NCBI RefSeq assembly: GCF_000718775.1
Contig: NZ_JOCB01000162.1
Coordinates: 1 to 9,433, forward strand
Direction: 5' to 3'
Source of the DNA: Streptomyces sp. NRRL S-31
Lineage (GTDB): Bacteria > Actinomycetota > Actinomycetes > Streptomycetales > Streptomycetaceae
DNA length: 9,433 nt
In this document: positions 1 through 6,166 of the stretch, in pieces
How the letters are laid out: each line of letters starts with the position of its first letter
Numbering within the stretch: position 1 is the first letter of the stretch
The notes under the pieces: generated by a model
The model's input: the letters and a program-made list of their open reading frames with translations, nothing else
Told to the model about the DNA's origin: nothing
Database searches by the model: none
Made by a program: the position numbers and the translations under genes

Positions 1-143
1 GGCGGTGAACTGGGTGCAGTCGTTGGTGTTCCCGCCCGTGACGGTGAAGGCGAGTGGACGTCCCAGGGAGTCGCACGCCAGGTGAATCTTGCTGGTCAGA
101 CTGCCTCGGGAGCGTCCGAGCCCCGGGGGACGGACGCTCCCTT
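1..143 (-). CDS. IS5-family transposase, second frame (OrfB), cut by window edge
   Basis: In the frame one base back from OrfA, the minus strand reads on without a stop to base 1 and carries the conserved continuation of IS5-family transposases: LGRSRGSLTSKIHLACD, then RPLAFTVTGGNTNDCTQF. This is the start of the RNase H-like DDE domain core after the first aspartate. The second aspartate and the glutamate must lie to the left of the window. There is no convincing independent start, which fits synthesis as an OrfA-OrfB fusion by a -1 frameshift. The frame is intact as far as it can be seen, so the element may still be active. The start at 143 is nominal, placed at the slip site. Confidence 0.8.
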
Positions 144-497
144 TTCGTGCCCCGCGGCATGCTGGTGGGCACGGACGACGGTGGAGTCGACCGACACGAG
201 CCAGTCGATGTCCCCGGCCGCGTCCGCCCTCGCCTGGGCGGCCTGGAGCATCCGCTCGAACGTGCCGTCCAGAGCCCACCGACGGAACCGGGTGTGCAGC
301 GTGGCCCACGGTCCGTACCGCTCGGGCACGTCCCGCCAAGCGGTCCCGGTACGGAACTTCCACACGATCCCGTTGAGCACCGTGCGGTCGTCCAACCGCT
401 TCCTGCCCCGCAACGACTCGGGCAGCAGCGGCCGGACGAACTCCCACTCCGCATCAGACAGTTCATGGCGACGTATCGCCTGACCATGATCCACCAC
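96..497 (-). CDS. IS5-family transposase, first frame (OrfA)
   Basis: This 133-residue frame encodes the N-terminal half of a DDE transposase. Residues about 12-82 match the DUF4096-type DNA-binding region seen in IS5-family enzymes (LSDAEWEFVRPLLP, then VWKFRTGTAWRDVPERYGPW). The first catalytic aspartate is visible as D104 in SVDSTVVRAHQHAAG. The frame then loses its family resemblance and stops with TGA at 96-98, while the conserved sequence continues in the -1 frame. The start is taken as GTG at 495-497; a second GTG follows it directly and no in-frame ATG exists nearby. OrfA alone lacks the remaining catalytic residues, so it is either a regulatory DNA-binding product or the first part of a frameshifted full-length enzyme. 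Confidence 0.85.
   Translation of the reverse strand: MVDHGQAIRRHELSDAEWEFVRPLLPESLRGRKRLDDRTVLNGIVWKFRTGTAWRDVPERYGPWATLHTRFRRWALDGTFERMLQAAQARADAAGDIDWLVSVDSTVVRAHQHAAGHEKGASVPRGSDAPEAV
141..146 (-). other. Candidate -1 frameshift slip site in transposase
   Basis: On the minus strand, OrfA reads GAA AAG at codons 118-119 (bases 146-141). Moving back one base gives CGA AAA GGG in the OrfB frame, so the lysine tRNA can re-pair from AAG to AAA. Fusion here gives HAAGHEK followed by GSVRPPGLGRSRG, which keeps the usual spacing between the HQHAAG block and the GRSRG block of the family. The A-AAG type of site is common in two-frame insertion sequences. Its position is seen directly; its use in the cell is inferred. 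Confidence 0.55.
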
Positions 498-500
498 TCA

Positions 501-524
501 AGATCATTTGAAGACACCGCCTAG
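501..524 (-). repeat. IS terminus with adjacent CTAG
   Basis: Reading on the minus strand, CTAG (524-521) is followed by GCGGTGTCTTCAAATGATC entering the element, about 25 bases ahead of the transposase start. IS427-like elements often begin with a GTGTCTTC-type end and duplicate a short target such as CTAG. The matching repeat would be at the other end, outside the window. The element boundary at 520/521 is therefore a prediction. Confidence 0.5.
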
Positions 525-740
525 CGCCGCGGCGGTAGAGATCCCCGTAGGACCGGTACCGCGGTCGGCGGGGCCGGGGTCAGGGCGGTGACGCGGTGCG
601 GCCCGAGGGCAGGAGATACGGGACGGGCTCGTCCAGGTCGTCCTGCCCCCGGGGCTTGACGACGACCGTTCCCGCAGCGGCCCCACCACGCCGATCAGGA
701 CCCGAACCCCGAGCCCGGTCTCCGCGCACCGCTGCTGAGC
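525..740. other. Intergenic stretch next to the IS, no gene seen
   Basis: Short open frames cross this stretch, but none has a ribosome binding site with a recognisable product. One minus-strand frame ending near 593 reads VVVKPRGQDDLDEPVPYLLP and looks more protein-like than the rest. It may be the tail of a gene broken by the insertion event, but I cannot identify it. Confidence 0.4.
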
Positions 741-776
741 GGCCGGCCGGACCAGGCACGCCCGGTCCGGCCGGCC
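741..776 (-). terminator. Strong hairpin terminator after the NB-ARC regulator
   Basis: A perfect 13-bp inverted repeat (GGCCGGCCGGACC at 741-753 and GGTCCGGCCGGCC at 764-776) encloses a 10-base loop. It begins two bases past the stop codon of the regulator. No U-run follows, which is usual for high-GC actinomycete terminators. It probably ends the regulator mRNA and may also block readthrough from the IS side. Confidence 0.75.
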
Positions 777-777
777 C

Positions 778-3084
778 TCACCTGTCGGCGGTGACCTGGT
801 CGAGCGCGGCGAGCGCGTCGACGGCCTCCGCCTGGCGCGGGCTCCTCAGCGCGGCGAGGGCGTCGCGGGCGGCGAGCAGCGTCTGCCGGGCCTCCGGGTG
901 CCCCATGGCACCGAGCACGCGCCCCAGGTCGAGCCGGGCCTGTTCGGCCCAGGCCGGCATCTGCCGGGCCTCGAAGGAGGCGAGGGCCTGCCGGAGCGAC
1001 GGCTCGGCCTCCGACCAGCGCTCCAGGGCCGCCAGGTCGTTGCCGATCTGCTGCCGGGCGACCGCGTGGTACAACGCGATCAGCTCGTCCGCCCGCCCAG
1101 GAACCGCCTCCCGGCAGATCTGTTCGCTGCGGCGGTGGATCTCCAGGGCCTCCGCCGGCCGGCCCATCAGGCGCAGCAGGGTGCCCAGCGTGTTGAGGAT
1201 GGTCAGCTCGGCCAGCCTGGCCGGGTGGGAGTCCTGCGCGGCGAGGCAGTCGGCCGCCTCGCGCAGCCGGGTGTGGGCCTCCTCCGGCCGGCCCAGCCGG
1301 TGGAGCGCCCCCGCGCCGTAGCCGAGCGCCCAGCCCTCCTGAAGCCCGTCCCCGCTCTCCCGGGCCGCCACGAGCGCCTCACCGGCGGACGCCAGAGCGG
1401 CCCGGGGATCGTGGACGCAGAGGTTGTAGGCCCAGGCGAGGTAATTGAGGTGGACCGCCTCCTCCTGCCTGCTGCCGAGTGCGCGGGCGGAGCCGGCGGA
1501 CCGCTGGAACACCTCCACCCACTGCTCCCAGTGCTGGTTGAGGTCGGAGAACCAGTGCATCGCCGCCGCCGTGTCGAGGACCTCCCGGTGCCAGCCGGTG
1601 TCGTGGGCCCGGCGCAGCGCGGCGAGCCACTGGGCGCGCTCGGCCTCCAGCCAGGCCCGCGCCTCCTCCCGGCCGGCGGGCGCCCCTTCCGGATCCGGAT
1701 CGCCGCTCGGCGCCGTCCGGTCGTGGTCGACGTCGAAGTGCAGCGCGGCGGCGGTCGCCCGGCGCAGCATCCACCGCGCGGTCCGGTCGAGCGCGGCGTC
1801 CCGGGCCTCGGGGGCGTCCTCGGCCTCGACCTGCTCGGCCGCGTAGAGCCTGAGCAGGTCGTGGAAGTGGTACCGCTCGGCGGCGGGATCACTCTGGAGC
1901 AGTCCGGCGTCGGTCAGTTCCTCGGCGCAGGCCATCGCCTCGTCGTAGGACAGCCCGGCCAGGAGCGCGCCGGTCTCGGGACTGAAGTCCGGCCCGGCGG
2001 CCAGCGCGGCGCGACGCAGGAACGTCCGCGAGCCCGCGGGCAGTTGCCGGTACGAGAGCGCGAAGGCGGCACGCACCCGCAGGCTTCCGGCCTCGAGGCC
2101 GTCCAGCCGGCGTCCCTCGGCGGCGAGCCGGGCGACGAGCTTGCCCAGCCGTTCGTGGGGCCGGCTGAGCAGCCGTTGCCCGGCGATCCGGACGGCCAGT
2201 GGCAGGTGCCCGCACAGGTCGGCGAGGTCGCGTGCGGCCTGCGCCTCCGCCCGCACCCGCTCCGGACCGAGGATGCGGGTCAGCAGTTCCACCGCCTCCT
2301 CGCGCCGCAGCAGGGCCAGATCGCAGCGGTGCACGGACTCCAGACCCGCCAGGGCGTTGCGGCTGGTCACGATGGTCAGCGACGGGCCGGTGCCCGGCAG
2401 CAGGGGGCCGACCTGCGACTCGTCGACGGCGTTGTCCAGCAGCAGGAGCAGCCGCCGGCCGGCGGCCAGGGACCGCCACAGGCCCGCCCGCTCGTCGGTG
2501 CCGGCCGGTATCGCGGCGTCGTCGATGCCCATCGCGCGCAGCAGCCGGGCCAGCGCGTCCCGGGGAGTGGTCGGCTCGGCATCCATGCCGTGCAGGTCCA
2601 GCGCGAACTGCCCGTCCGGGAAGTGCGGGGCGAGACGGTGCGCCGCGTGCACCGCGAACGCGGTCTTGCCCAGACCGGGCTGCCCGGCGACCACGGTGAC
2701 CACCGACCGGCTCGGACCGGCGTCCCGCGCCAGCTCCAGCAGCCCGGCGAGGGCCGCGTCGCGCGCGGTGAAGTCCCGGATGTCCCGGGGCAGGGTCAGG
2801 GCACCCGGGGCGGCCGGGACGGCGTCCGTCCGGGGACGCGGACGGCCCAGGGCGGCGGACTCCTCCAGGGCCGCCGCCTCGACCTCGTCCAGTCCCAGCG
2901 CTTCGGCCAGCGCCTGAACCGTACGGCGCTGCGGTCCCCGGGTACGCCCGCGCTCCATGTCGGCCAGGGCCCTGACGCTCACTCCGGCGGCCTGCGAGAG
3001 AGCCTCCTGGCTCACTCCGGCACGCGCCCGCAGAAGGCGTAACCGCTGCCCGAAGTCCCCTGGGGGAGGCGTGCCACCGCGCAC
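778..3084 (-). CDS. HTH (XRE)/NB-ARC/TPR transcriptional regulator
   Basis: A predicted cytoplasmic regulator of 768 residues. A Cro/C1-type helix-turn-helix lies at about 10-65 (FGQRLRLLRARAGVSQEALS, then GVSVRALADMERGRT). An NB-ARC/STAND ATPase follows: Walker A GQPGLGKT at 134-141, Walker B LLLLLD at 212-217, a sensor motif IVTSR at 238-242, GHLPLA at 292-297, and a winged-helix end with the HD pair at 408-409 (YHFHDLLRLY). The C-terminal third is helical with TPR-like repeats. The order resembles AfsR-type STAND regulators, but with an XRE head in place of a SARP domain. Such proteins are expected to oligomerise on ATP and ligand binding. GTG at 3084 is preferred because GGAG lies 9 bases upstream and the HTH starts soon after; an in-frame ATG at 3126 would add 14 residues. 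The target genes are unknown; the divergent lipoprotein genes are the obvious candidates. Confidence 0.9.
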   Translation of the reverse strand: MRGGTPPPGDFGQRLRLLRARAGVSQEALSQAAGVSVRALADMERGRTRGPQRRTVQALAEALGLDEVEAAALEESAALGRPRPRTDAVPAAPGALTLPRDIRDFTARDAALAGLLELARDAGPSRSVVTVVAGQPGLGKTAFAVHAAHRLAPHFPDGQFALDLHGMDAEPTTPRDALARLLRAMGIDDAAIPAGTDERAGLWRSLAAGRRLLLLLDNAVDESQVGPLLPGTGPSLTIVTSRNALAGLESVHRCDLALLRREEAVELLTRILGPERVRAEAQAARDLADLCGHLPLAVRIAGQRLLSRPHERLGKLVARLAAEGRRLDGLEAGSLRVRAAFALSYRQLPAGSRTFLRRAALAAGPDFSPETGALLAGLSYDEAMACAEELTDAGLLQSDPAAERYHFHDLLRLYAAEQVEAEDAPEARDAALDRTARWMLRRATAAALHFDVDHDRTAPSGDPDPEGAPAGREEARAWLEAERAQWLAALRRAHDTGWHREVLDTAAAMHWFSDLNQHWEQWVEVFQRSAGSARALGSRQEEAVHLNYLAWAYNLCVHDPRAALASAGEALVAARESGDGLQEGWALGYGAGALHRLGRPEEAHTRLREAADCLAAQDSHPARLAELTILNTLGTLLRLMGRPAEALEIHRRSEQICREAVPGRADELIALYHAVARQQIGNDLAALERWSEAEPSLRQALASFEARQMPAWAEQARLDLGRVLGAMGHPEARQTLLAARDALAALRSPRQAEAVDALAALDQVTADR

Positions 3085-3126
3085 CGTCGGCGTCTCCGAT
3101 CGTCTGGCCCGTCCGAACGCGAGCAT

Positions 3127-3160
3127 CCGGCAGAAGTATGGCGCACGGTACTTCTGCCGG
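3127..3160. promoter_or_regulatory. Perfect palindrome, likely operator for the NB-ARC regulator
   Basis: CCGGCAGAAGTA (3127-3138) and TACTTCTGCCGG (3149-3160) are exact reverse complements separated by 10 bases. The site lies 43 bases upstream of the chosen GTG and abuts the alternative ATG. On the minus strand it contains CATACT (3140-3135), a plausible -10 element, which would put transcription start near the end of the palindrome. A bound dimer would then block or reposition polymerase. It also faces the divergent plus-strand genes. The repeat is seen directly; operator function and the identity of the binding protein are inferred. Confidence 0.6.
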
Positions 3161-3247
3161 TGGAACCGCCTGGGCAACGAAGATCGCAGGTGGTCGACTG
3201 GATACAGCGCGGGCGGCCCCCCCTCGGGGCGGACCGGGCCGGGGTGG

Positions 3248-3297
3248 CCGAGCCGTACAGAACGGATCCGTCGGGGGACGGACTCCGTGCGGCTCGG
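3248..3297 (+). promoter_or_regulatory. Long stem-loop in the leader of the small ORF and lipoprotein
   Basis: CCGAGCCG (3248-3255) pairs with CGGCTCGG (3290-3297). Inside this, ACGGA pairs with TCCGT (3262-3266 with 3284-3288) and TCCGTC pairs with GACGGA (3267-3272 with 3277-3282), leaving a GGGG loop and a one-base bulge. Together this gives about 19 base pairs within 50 bases. No plus-strand gene ends upstream, so it is not an ordinary gene-end terminator. It could be an attenuator or an mRNA-stabilising element if transcription begins near the palindrome at 3127-3160. Confidence 0.4.
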
Positions 3298-3374
3298 GAG
3301 CACCCCGGACCAGCCGCCCGCCGCCCGACGACCACCGAAGACCTGCCGTAGAACACGAAACGGGGACAGCTCGC

Positions 3375-3545
3375 ATGAACCGCAGCGACGAACCGGCCAC
3401 CGGGACCTCCGGACGGAGCGTCCCGGCGGCCGGCGCGCTGACCGCCGCCGTGGCGTACCGGGCAGGCCGGTCCCTCGAGCACGCCGACCCCCACGGGTCC
3501 CTCTCCACCCCGCCGTCGGGCCACCGGCCCGGCACGGGCAGCTGA
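3375..3545 (+). CDS. Small hypothetical protein (56 aa)
   Basis: I do not recognise this protein. The evidence for a real gene is codon use: about 95 percent of its codons end in G or C, well above the first and second positions of the same stretch, as in true actinomycete genes. It also has a Shine-Dalgarno-like GGGGA at 3362-3366, 8 bases ahead of ATG. The product starts MNRSDEPATG, has an alanine-rich centre at about 18-30 and a proline/glycine/serine-rich tail, with no signal peptide, membrane span or cysteine. It precedes the lipoprotein gene by 77 bases on the same strand, and the two may share a transcript. Its ribosome-binding region closely resembles that of the lipoprotein. It could instead be a degenerate remnant or a leader ORF. 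Confidence 0.5.
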   Translation: MNRSDEPATGTSGRSVPAAGALTAAVAYRAGRSLEHADPHGSLSTPPSGHRPGTGS

Positions 3546-3622
3546 GAACCGCGCTACACCACCTTCCGACCAAGGCCGACGGCACCGGTCCGCGGCCCCG
3601 CACCAATCACGGGGACATCTCC

Positions 3623-4318
3623 ATGAACACTCTGCGCAACCACTCCGTCCTGCTCGCCGCCGCGGGCACGGTCCTCACTCTGTCCCTCACCGCCTGCCAG
3701 AGCGAGGGCAAGGCCGATTCGGCCCCCAAGGCGACCGTGGCGGCCACCGTCGCGGCGACCGGCAAGGCGGCCGACGGCAAGGACACCAGCGCGTCCGGCA
3801 CGACGGACGCGGCCGAACCGGCGCGTTCGACGGAGTCGAAGAGCCCGAGGGACTCCGCCGCCGGCTCCGCGGGTACGACCGGCGAGCAGGCGTCGGCCGC
3901 CGCCCGGGTCTGCACCGCGCGGGACGTCCGCGTCACCGCCGCCACGCAGGACGGCCCGCCCTACACCCACATCGTCCTCACGGCCAAGAACACCTCCGGC
4001 AGCTCCTGCCGGCTGGCGGGTGCGCCGCACATCCAGTTCCTGGAGAGCCACAAGCAGGACGTCCCGGTCGTCGCCAAGAGCAAGCCGGCCTCGCCGGTCG
4101 TGCTGACGCCGGGAGCCCCGGCCTACGCGCTGGTGAAGCTGTCGGACGGCGGGGTCGACGAGGAGAACGAGCCCGTATCGGCCTTCTCCGTCATGCTCGA
4201 GGGCGACTCCACGGTCATCGCCGTCTCCGCGCCCGGCAGCGGCATCGCCGTCGACCCGGCGAAGGCCCTCACCGGCTACTGGACCCCGGAGCTCCGCAAC
4301 GGCGCGGACGACTTCTGA
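3623..4318 (+). CDS. DUF4232-type lipoprotein
   Basis: This encodes a 231-residue lipoprotein anchored to the outer face of the cell membrane. The signal peptide has NHS after a basic residue, a hydrophobic core at 9-22, and the lipobox LTAC with Cys25 as the lipidation site. Residues 26-95 form a low-complexity Ala/Thr/Ser/Lys linker, typical for crossing the cell wall. From about 96 to 222 comes a beta-rich domain resembling DUF4232: Cys97 and Cys129 probably form the usual disulfide, with LTAKNTSGSSCRLAGAP between and after. The role of DUF4232 is not established. The ATG at 3623 is chosen because GGGGA lies 7 bases upstream and the signal peptide starts there; an open frame extending further upstream has no support. 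The gene ends at a shared bidirectional terminator and lies divergent from the NB-ARC regulator, which may control it. Confidence 0.85.
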   Translation: MNTLRNHSVLLAAAGTVLTLSLTACQSEGKADSAPKATVAATVAATGKAADGKDTSASGTTDAAEPARSTESKSPRDSAAGSAGTTGEQASAAARVCTARDVRVTAATQDGPPYTHIVLTAKNTSGSSCRLAGAPHIQFLESHKQDVPVVAKSKPASPVVLTPGAPAYALVKLSDGGVDEENEPVSAFSVMLEGDSTVIAVSAPGSGIAVDPAKALTGYWTPELRNGADDF

Positions 4319-4335
4319 AGGCTCCGCCGCGTGAT

Positions 4336-4364
4336 CTGACGGCGGGGGTCCGCCCCGCTGTCAG
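4336..4364. terminator. Bidirectional terminator between convergent genes
   Basis: CTGACGGCGGGG (4336-4347) pairs with CCCCGCTGTCAG (4353-4364) with one mismatch (a G-U pair on one strand) around a 5-base loop. It lies 17 bases after the lipoprotein stop. It also includes the TGA stop codon (4361-4363) of the minus-strand membrane protein, so the hairpin begins inside that gene's end. It probably serves both genes. Confidence 0.7.
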
Positions 4365-4609
4365 GGGTGGGGGAGACGAGGTGCCCGGACGAGCCGCCGG
4401 GCACCTCGGCCGTGCCACGACCAGACCGGGGGCAGCAGCACCACCAGGAGCACTGCCACGATGATGATCAATCCGATCACCATCCACAGCGGCTTGTCGC
4501 CCCGCCGCCTGCCGGCGCGCACGTCTTCCGGCCCTCCGCCTCGCGGGCGGTCCTCCGCGAGTTTCGGATCAGCCGGGCGGGCATGTGTGCAGAAGTCGTC
4601 GCCCGCCAT
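4361..4609 (-). CDS. Small single-span membrane protein (82 aa)
   Basis: The family is not recognised. Residues 1-40 are polar and rich in Arg, Asp and Gly. A single strong hydrophobic segment at about 42-64 (WMVIGLIIIVAVLLVVLLPPVW) follows, and then a short basic tail. This suggests an N-out or N-in single-pass membrane protein; the arginines on both sides make the orientation unclear. The ATG at 4607-4609 is backed by an AGGGGG ribosome binding site 6 bases upstream. Small one-span proteins of this kind are common and mostly uncharacterised in Streptomyces. It is a single-gene unit on the minus strand, ending in the terminator shared with the lipoprotein. One cysteine (C7) lies in the polar part. 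Confidence 0.75.
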   Translation of the reverse strand: MAGDDFCTHARPADPKLAEDRPRGGGPEDVRAGRRRGDKPLWMVIGLIIIVAVLLVVLLPPVWSWHGRGARRLVRAPRLPHP

Positions 4610-4697
4610 GTCGCGCCCCCTTTCCGCGCGACCACCGAGTGCCCCCGCAGGACGAACGCTCGCGCTGTCCGAGCAGGCGAGGGACCCGGTCGCGGTG

Positions 4698-5396
4698 TCA
4701 CCGTGGGCGGCCCAGCTCGCGCAGCACCGCCGCGGCGAAGGCGTCGACGTCCCGCTCCGTCGTGTCGAAGGAACACATCCAGCGCACCTCGCCCGTGCCG
4801 GGATCGCTCATGTGGAAGGGCTGCGTGCGCCGTAGAGCCGCGATCACCTCCGGCGGCAGGCGGACGAGGACGGCGTTCGACTGCACGGGACGGGCGGGAG
4901 CGACCCCGCAGGTGTCCCGCAGCCGGTCGGCCAGCCGCCGCGCCATGGCGTTGGCGTGCGCGGCATTGCGGTGCCACAGGTCCCCGGCGAGCAGGGCCTC
5001 GAACTGCACCGACAGGTACGTGACCTGGTCGGGGCTGTCCGAGGGGGAGAAGAAGCCCCCGGTGCCCCCGAACTTGATCCAGTCGGCGCCCAGCCGGGCC
5101 TCGCCGCGGACCGCGCGCAGGATCTCGGACTCACGGTCGGCGAGGAGCCCCACCTCGACCTCCGGCCTGCTGCCCAGCGAGGCGCTCACGTCCCCGTGGG
5201 CGCCGCGGGCGGAGATGATGTGCGGGGCGATGTGCAGGCGCGACCCGCTGACGGCCCCCGCCTCCGCGGACTCGCGCACGGTGACCACCAGCGGCTGCGG
5301 CAGCGCGCTGCCCATGGTGCGTACGGTGGTGAAGCCGTTGAGCAGCAGCGTGCGCAGCGCCGTGACCAGGCAGAGCGGCCGGCGAGGTCTGACCAA
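4698..5396 (-). pseudogene. Amidohydrolase/threonine aldolase chimera (gene relic)
   Basis: This open frame joins pieces of two unrelated enzymes. Residues about 9-127 match the middle of a metal-dependent amidohydrolase of the prolidase/imidazolonepropionase-like group: TALRTLLLNGFTTVRTMG, IAPHIISARGAHGDVSAS, then GADWIKFGGTGGFFSPSDSPDQ. Residues about 128-232 match the end of a low-specificity L-threonine aldolase, a PLP enzyme: SVQFEALLAGDLWHRNAAHANAMARR, PVQSNAVLVRLP, GEVRWMCSFDTTERDVDAF. The join is near 5010-5018. The amidohydrolase lacks its N-terminal HxH metal site and its C-terminal barrel; the aldolase lacks its PLP-lysine domain. The only start is a weak TTG at 5396 with no clear ribosome binding site. 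The simplest reading is a deletion between two adjacent minus-strand genes, plus loss of the amidohydrolase front. A catalytically active product is very unlikely. Family matches are from memory of the motifs. Confidence 0.8.
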
Positions 5397-5591
5397 AATC
5401 GGATGAAGGCCCGTTCACGTGTCTTCCCGGCCGCGCGGCACGTCCGTGGCAGCGCGCGACGATCCACCGTTCGTCACCTCCCCGTAGATTCGGTTCGCGC
5501 ACACTTCACCTGTCCGAACTGGTGTGACCGCCGCGGTTGTTGGTGCCCTGGAGGCGCACATGATCCGGACTTCTTCAGGGGGCAGTGGGAT

Positions 5592-6074
5592 ATGCGCAGG
5601 ACCACGAAGACCAGGATTATCGGAATACCCGCCGTCGCCATGGCGGCGCTGGGGGCCGTCTGCGCCGGAGCCGCCGCGTACGCGTCCCAGCCGGCCGCCG
5701 CCGCGTCCGACGCTCCGGGCGATGTCTACAAGGCCACGGCGGTGCGCTCCATCGGCACCACGGACACGCAGGTCGTCGCTCTGTCGCTCCCCGCCGGGAC
5801 CTACACGGTGACCGGTTCCGCCCTCGTGGTCTACGCGGACAAGGGCCAGTGCAGGATCACCGGCGGTCCCACCATGGCCACGCCCCGCGGCAGCGGCTAC
5901 AACGAGGCCTCGCTCACCGGCACGGGGACCGTCACCCTCTCCCTCCCGGGCAAGGTGCAACTGCTGTGCGGCAGCGAGAAGGTCCTCGCCGTACCGCAGG
6001 ACCCCGCCGCCAACGGCACGCTCGTCGCCACCAGGGTCGGAGTCTTCCACGACCAGGGAACAGGCGCCTCGTGA
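5592..6074 (+). CDS. Secreted hypothetical protein (160 aa)
   Basis: The family is not recognised. An N-terminal signal peptide is clear: basic residues (MRRTTKTR), a hydrophobic core at about 9-29, and an AYASQPAAAAS cleavage region ending near residue 38. Cys24 within the core does not fit a lipobox, so simple secretion is expected. The mature part (about 120 residues) has many short beta-type stretches (VALSLPAGTYTVTG, GTGTVTLSLPG) and two cysteines, C87 and C126, which may form a disulfide. The pattern suggests a small all-beta extracellular domain. The ATG at 5592 has AGGGGG at 5577-5582, 9 bases upstream. The roughly 195 bases before it, back to the pseudogene, hold no gene; TAGATT at 5485-5490 is a possible -10 element, but no -35 is evident. 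Confidence 0.8.
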   Translation: MRRTTKTRIIGIPAVAMAALGAVCAGAAAYASQPAAAASDAPGDVYKATAVRSIGTTDTQVVALSLPAGTYTVTGSALVVYADKGQCRITGGPTMATPRGSGYNEASLTGTGTVTLSLPGKVQLLCGSEKVLAVPQDPAANGTLVATRVGVFHDQGTGAS

Positions 6075-6114
6075 CGCGGACGTGACGCCGGGCCGCCTCC
6101 CGCCGTGCCCGCGT

Positions 6115-6145
6115 TTGACCTTGACACGGTGACAAGGTCTTCACT
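6115..6145 (+). promoter_or_regulatory. MerR-type promoter and operator
   Basis: The -35 element TTGACC (6115-6120) and a -10-like TTCACT (6140-6145) are 19 bp apart, the over-long spacing that MerR activators correct by twisting DNA. The spacer contains a dyad: GACCTTG (6117-6123) and CAAGGTC (6133-6139) around 9 bases, extending to 11-bp arms with one mismatch. The operon it serves encodes a MerR protein, so autoregulation is the natural reading. TTGACA at 6121-6126 is an alternative -35. The sequence geometry is seen directly; binding is inferred. Confidence 0.75.
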
Positions 6146-6166
6146 GCGGCCGAGGAGGTGGTCCCC

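Larger units (their letters stand above)
1..520 (-). mobile_element. IS5-family (IS427-like) insertion sequence, partial
   Basis: This is one end of an insertion sequence whose remainder lies beyond base 1. The element is read on the minus strand: its terminus is near 520 and the transposase runs leftward out of the window. The assignment rests on the transposase, which has the DUF4096-type N-terminus and the VDST-V-RAHQHAAG block of the IS5 superfamily, split over two frames as in the IS427 group. The end reads GCGGTGTCTTC going inward, a form common for IS427-like termini, and a CTAG sits just outside it. The second terminus is not visible, so neither inverted repeat nor target duplication can be confirmed. 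The group assignment is inference. Confidence 0.85.

Noticed and set aside
504..689. 61-aa minus-strand frame next to the IS end
   Set aside because: It runs across the predicted IS boundary, has no recognisable product, and competes with another frame in the same stretch.
898..3042. 714-aa open frame on the plus strand opposite the NB-ARC regulator
   Set aside because: It mirrors the regulator's codons and lacks any family motif. The minus-strand frame has complete HTH, Walker and TPR features, so this is a shadow.
3162..3190. Possible ECF-sigma promoter (GGAACC next to the palindrome)
   Set aside because: The -35-like GGAACC is present, but no convincing -10 partner sits at the usual spacing.
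3085..3606. Extension of the NB-ARC regulator to a 942-aa frame
   Set aside because: The added N-terminal part crosses the palindrome and the divergent leader, is Arg/Gly/Pro-rich, and lies ahead of a well-placed HTH domain with its own ribosome binding site.
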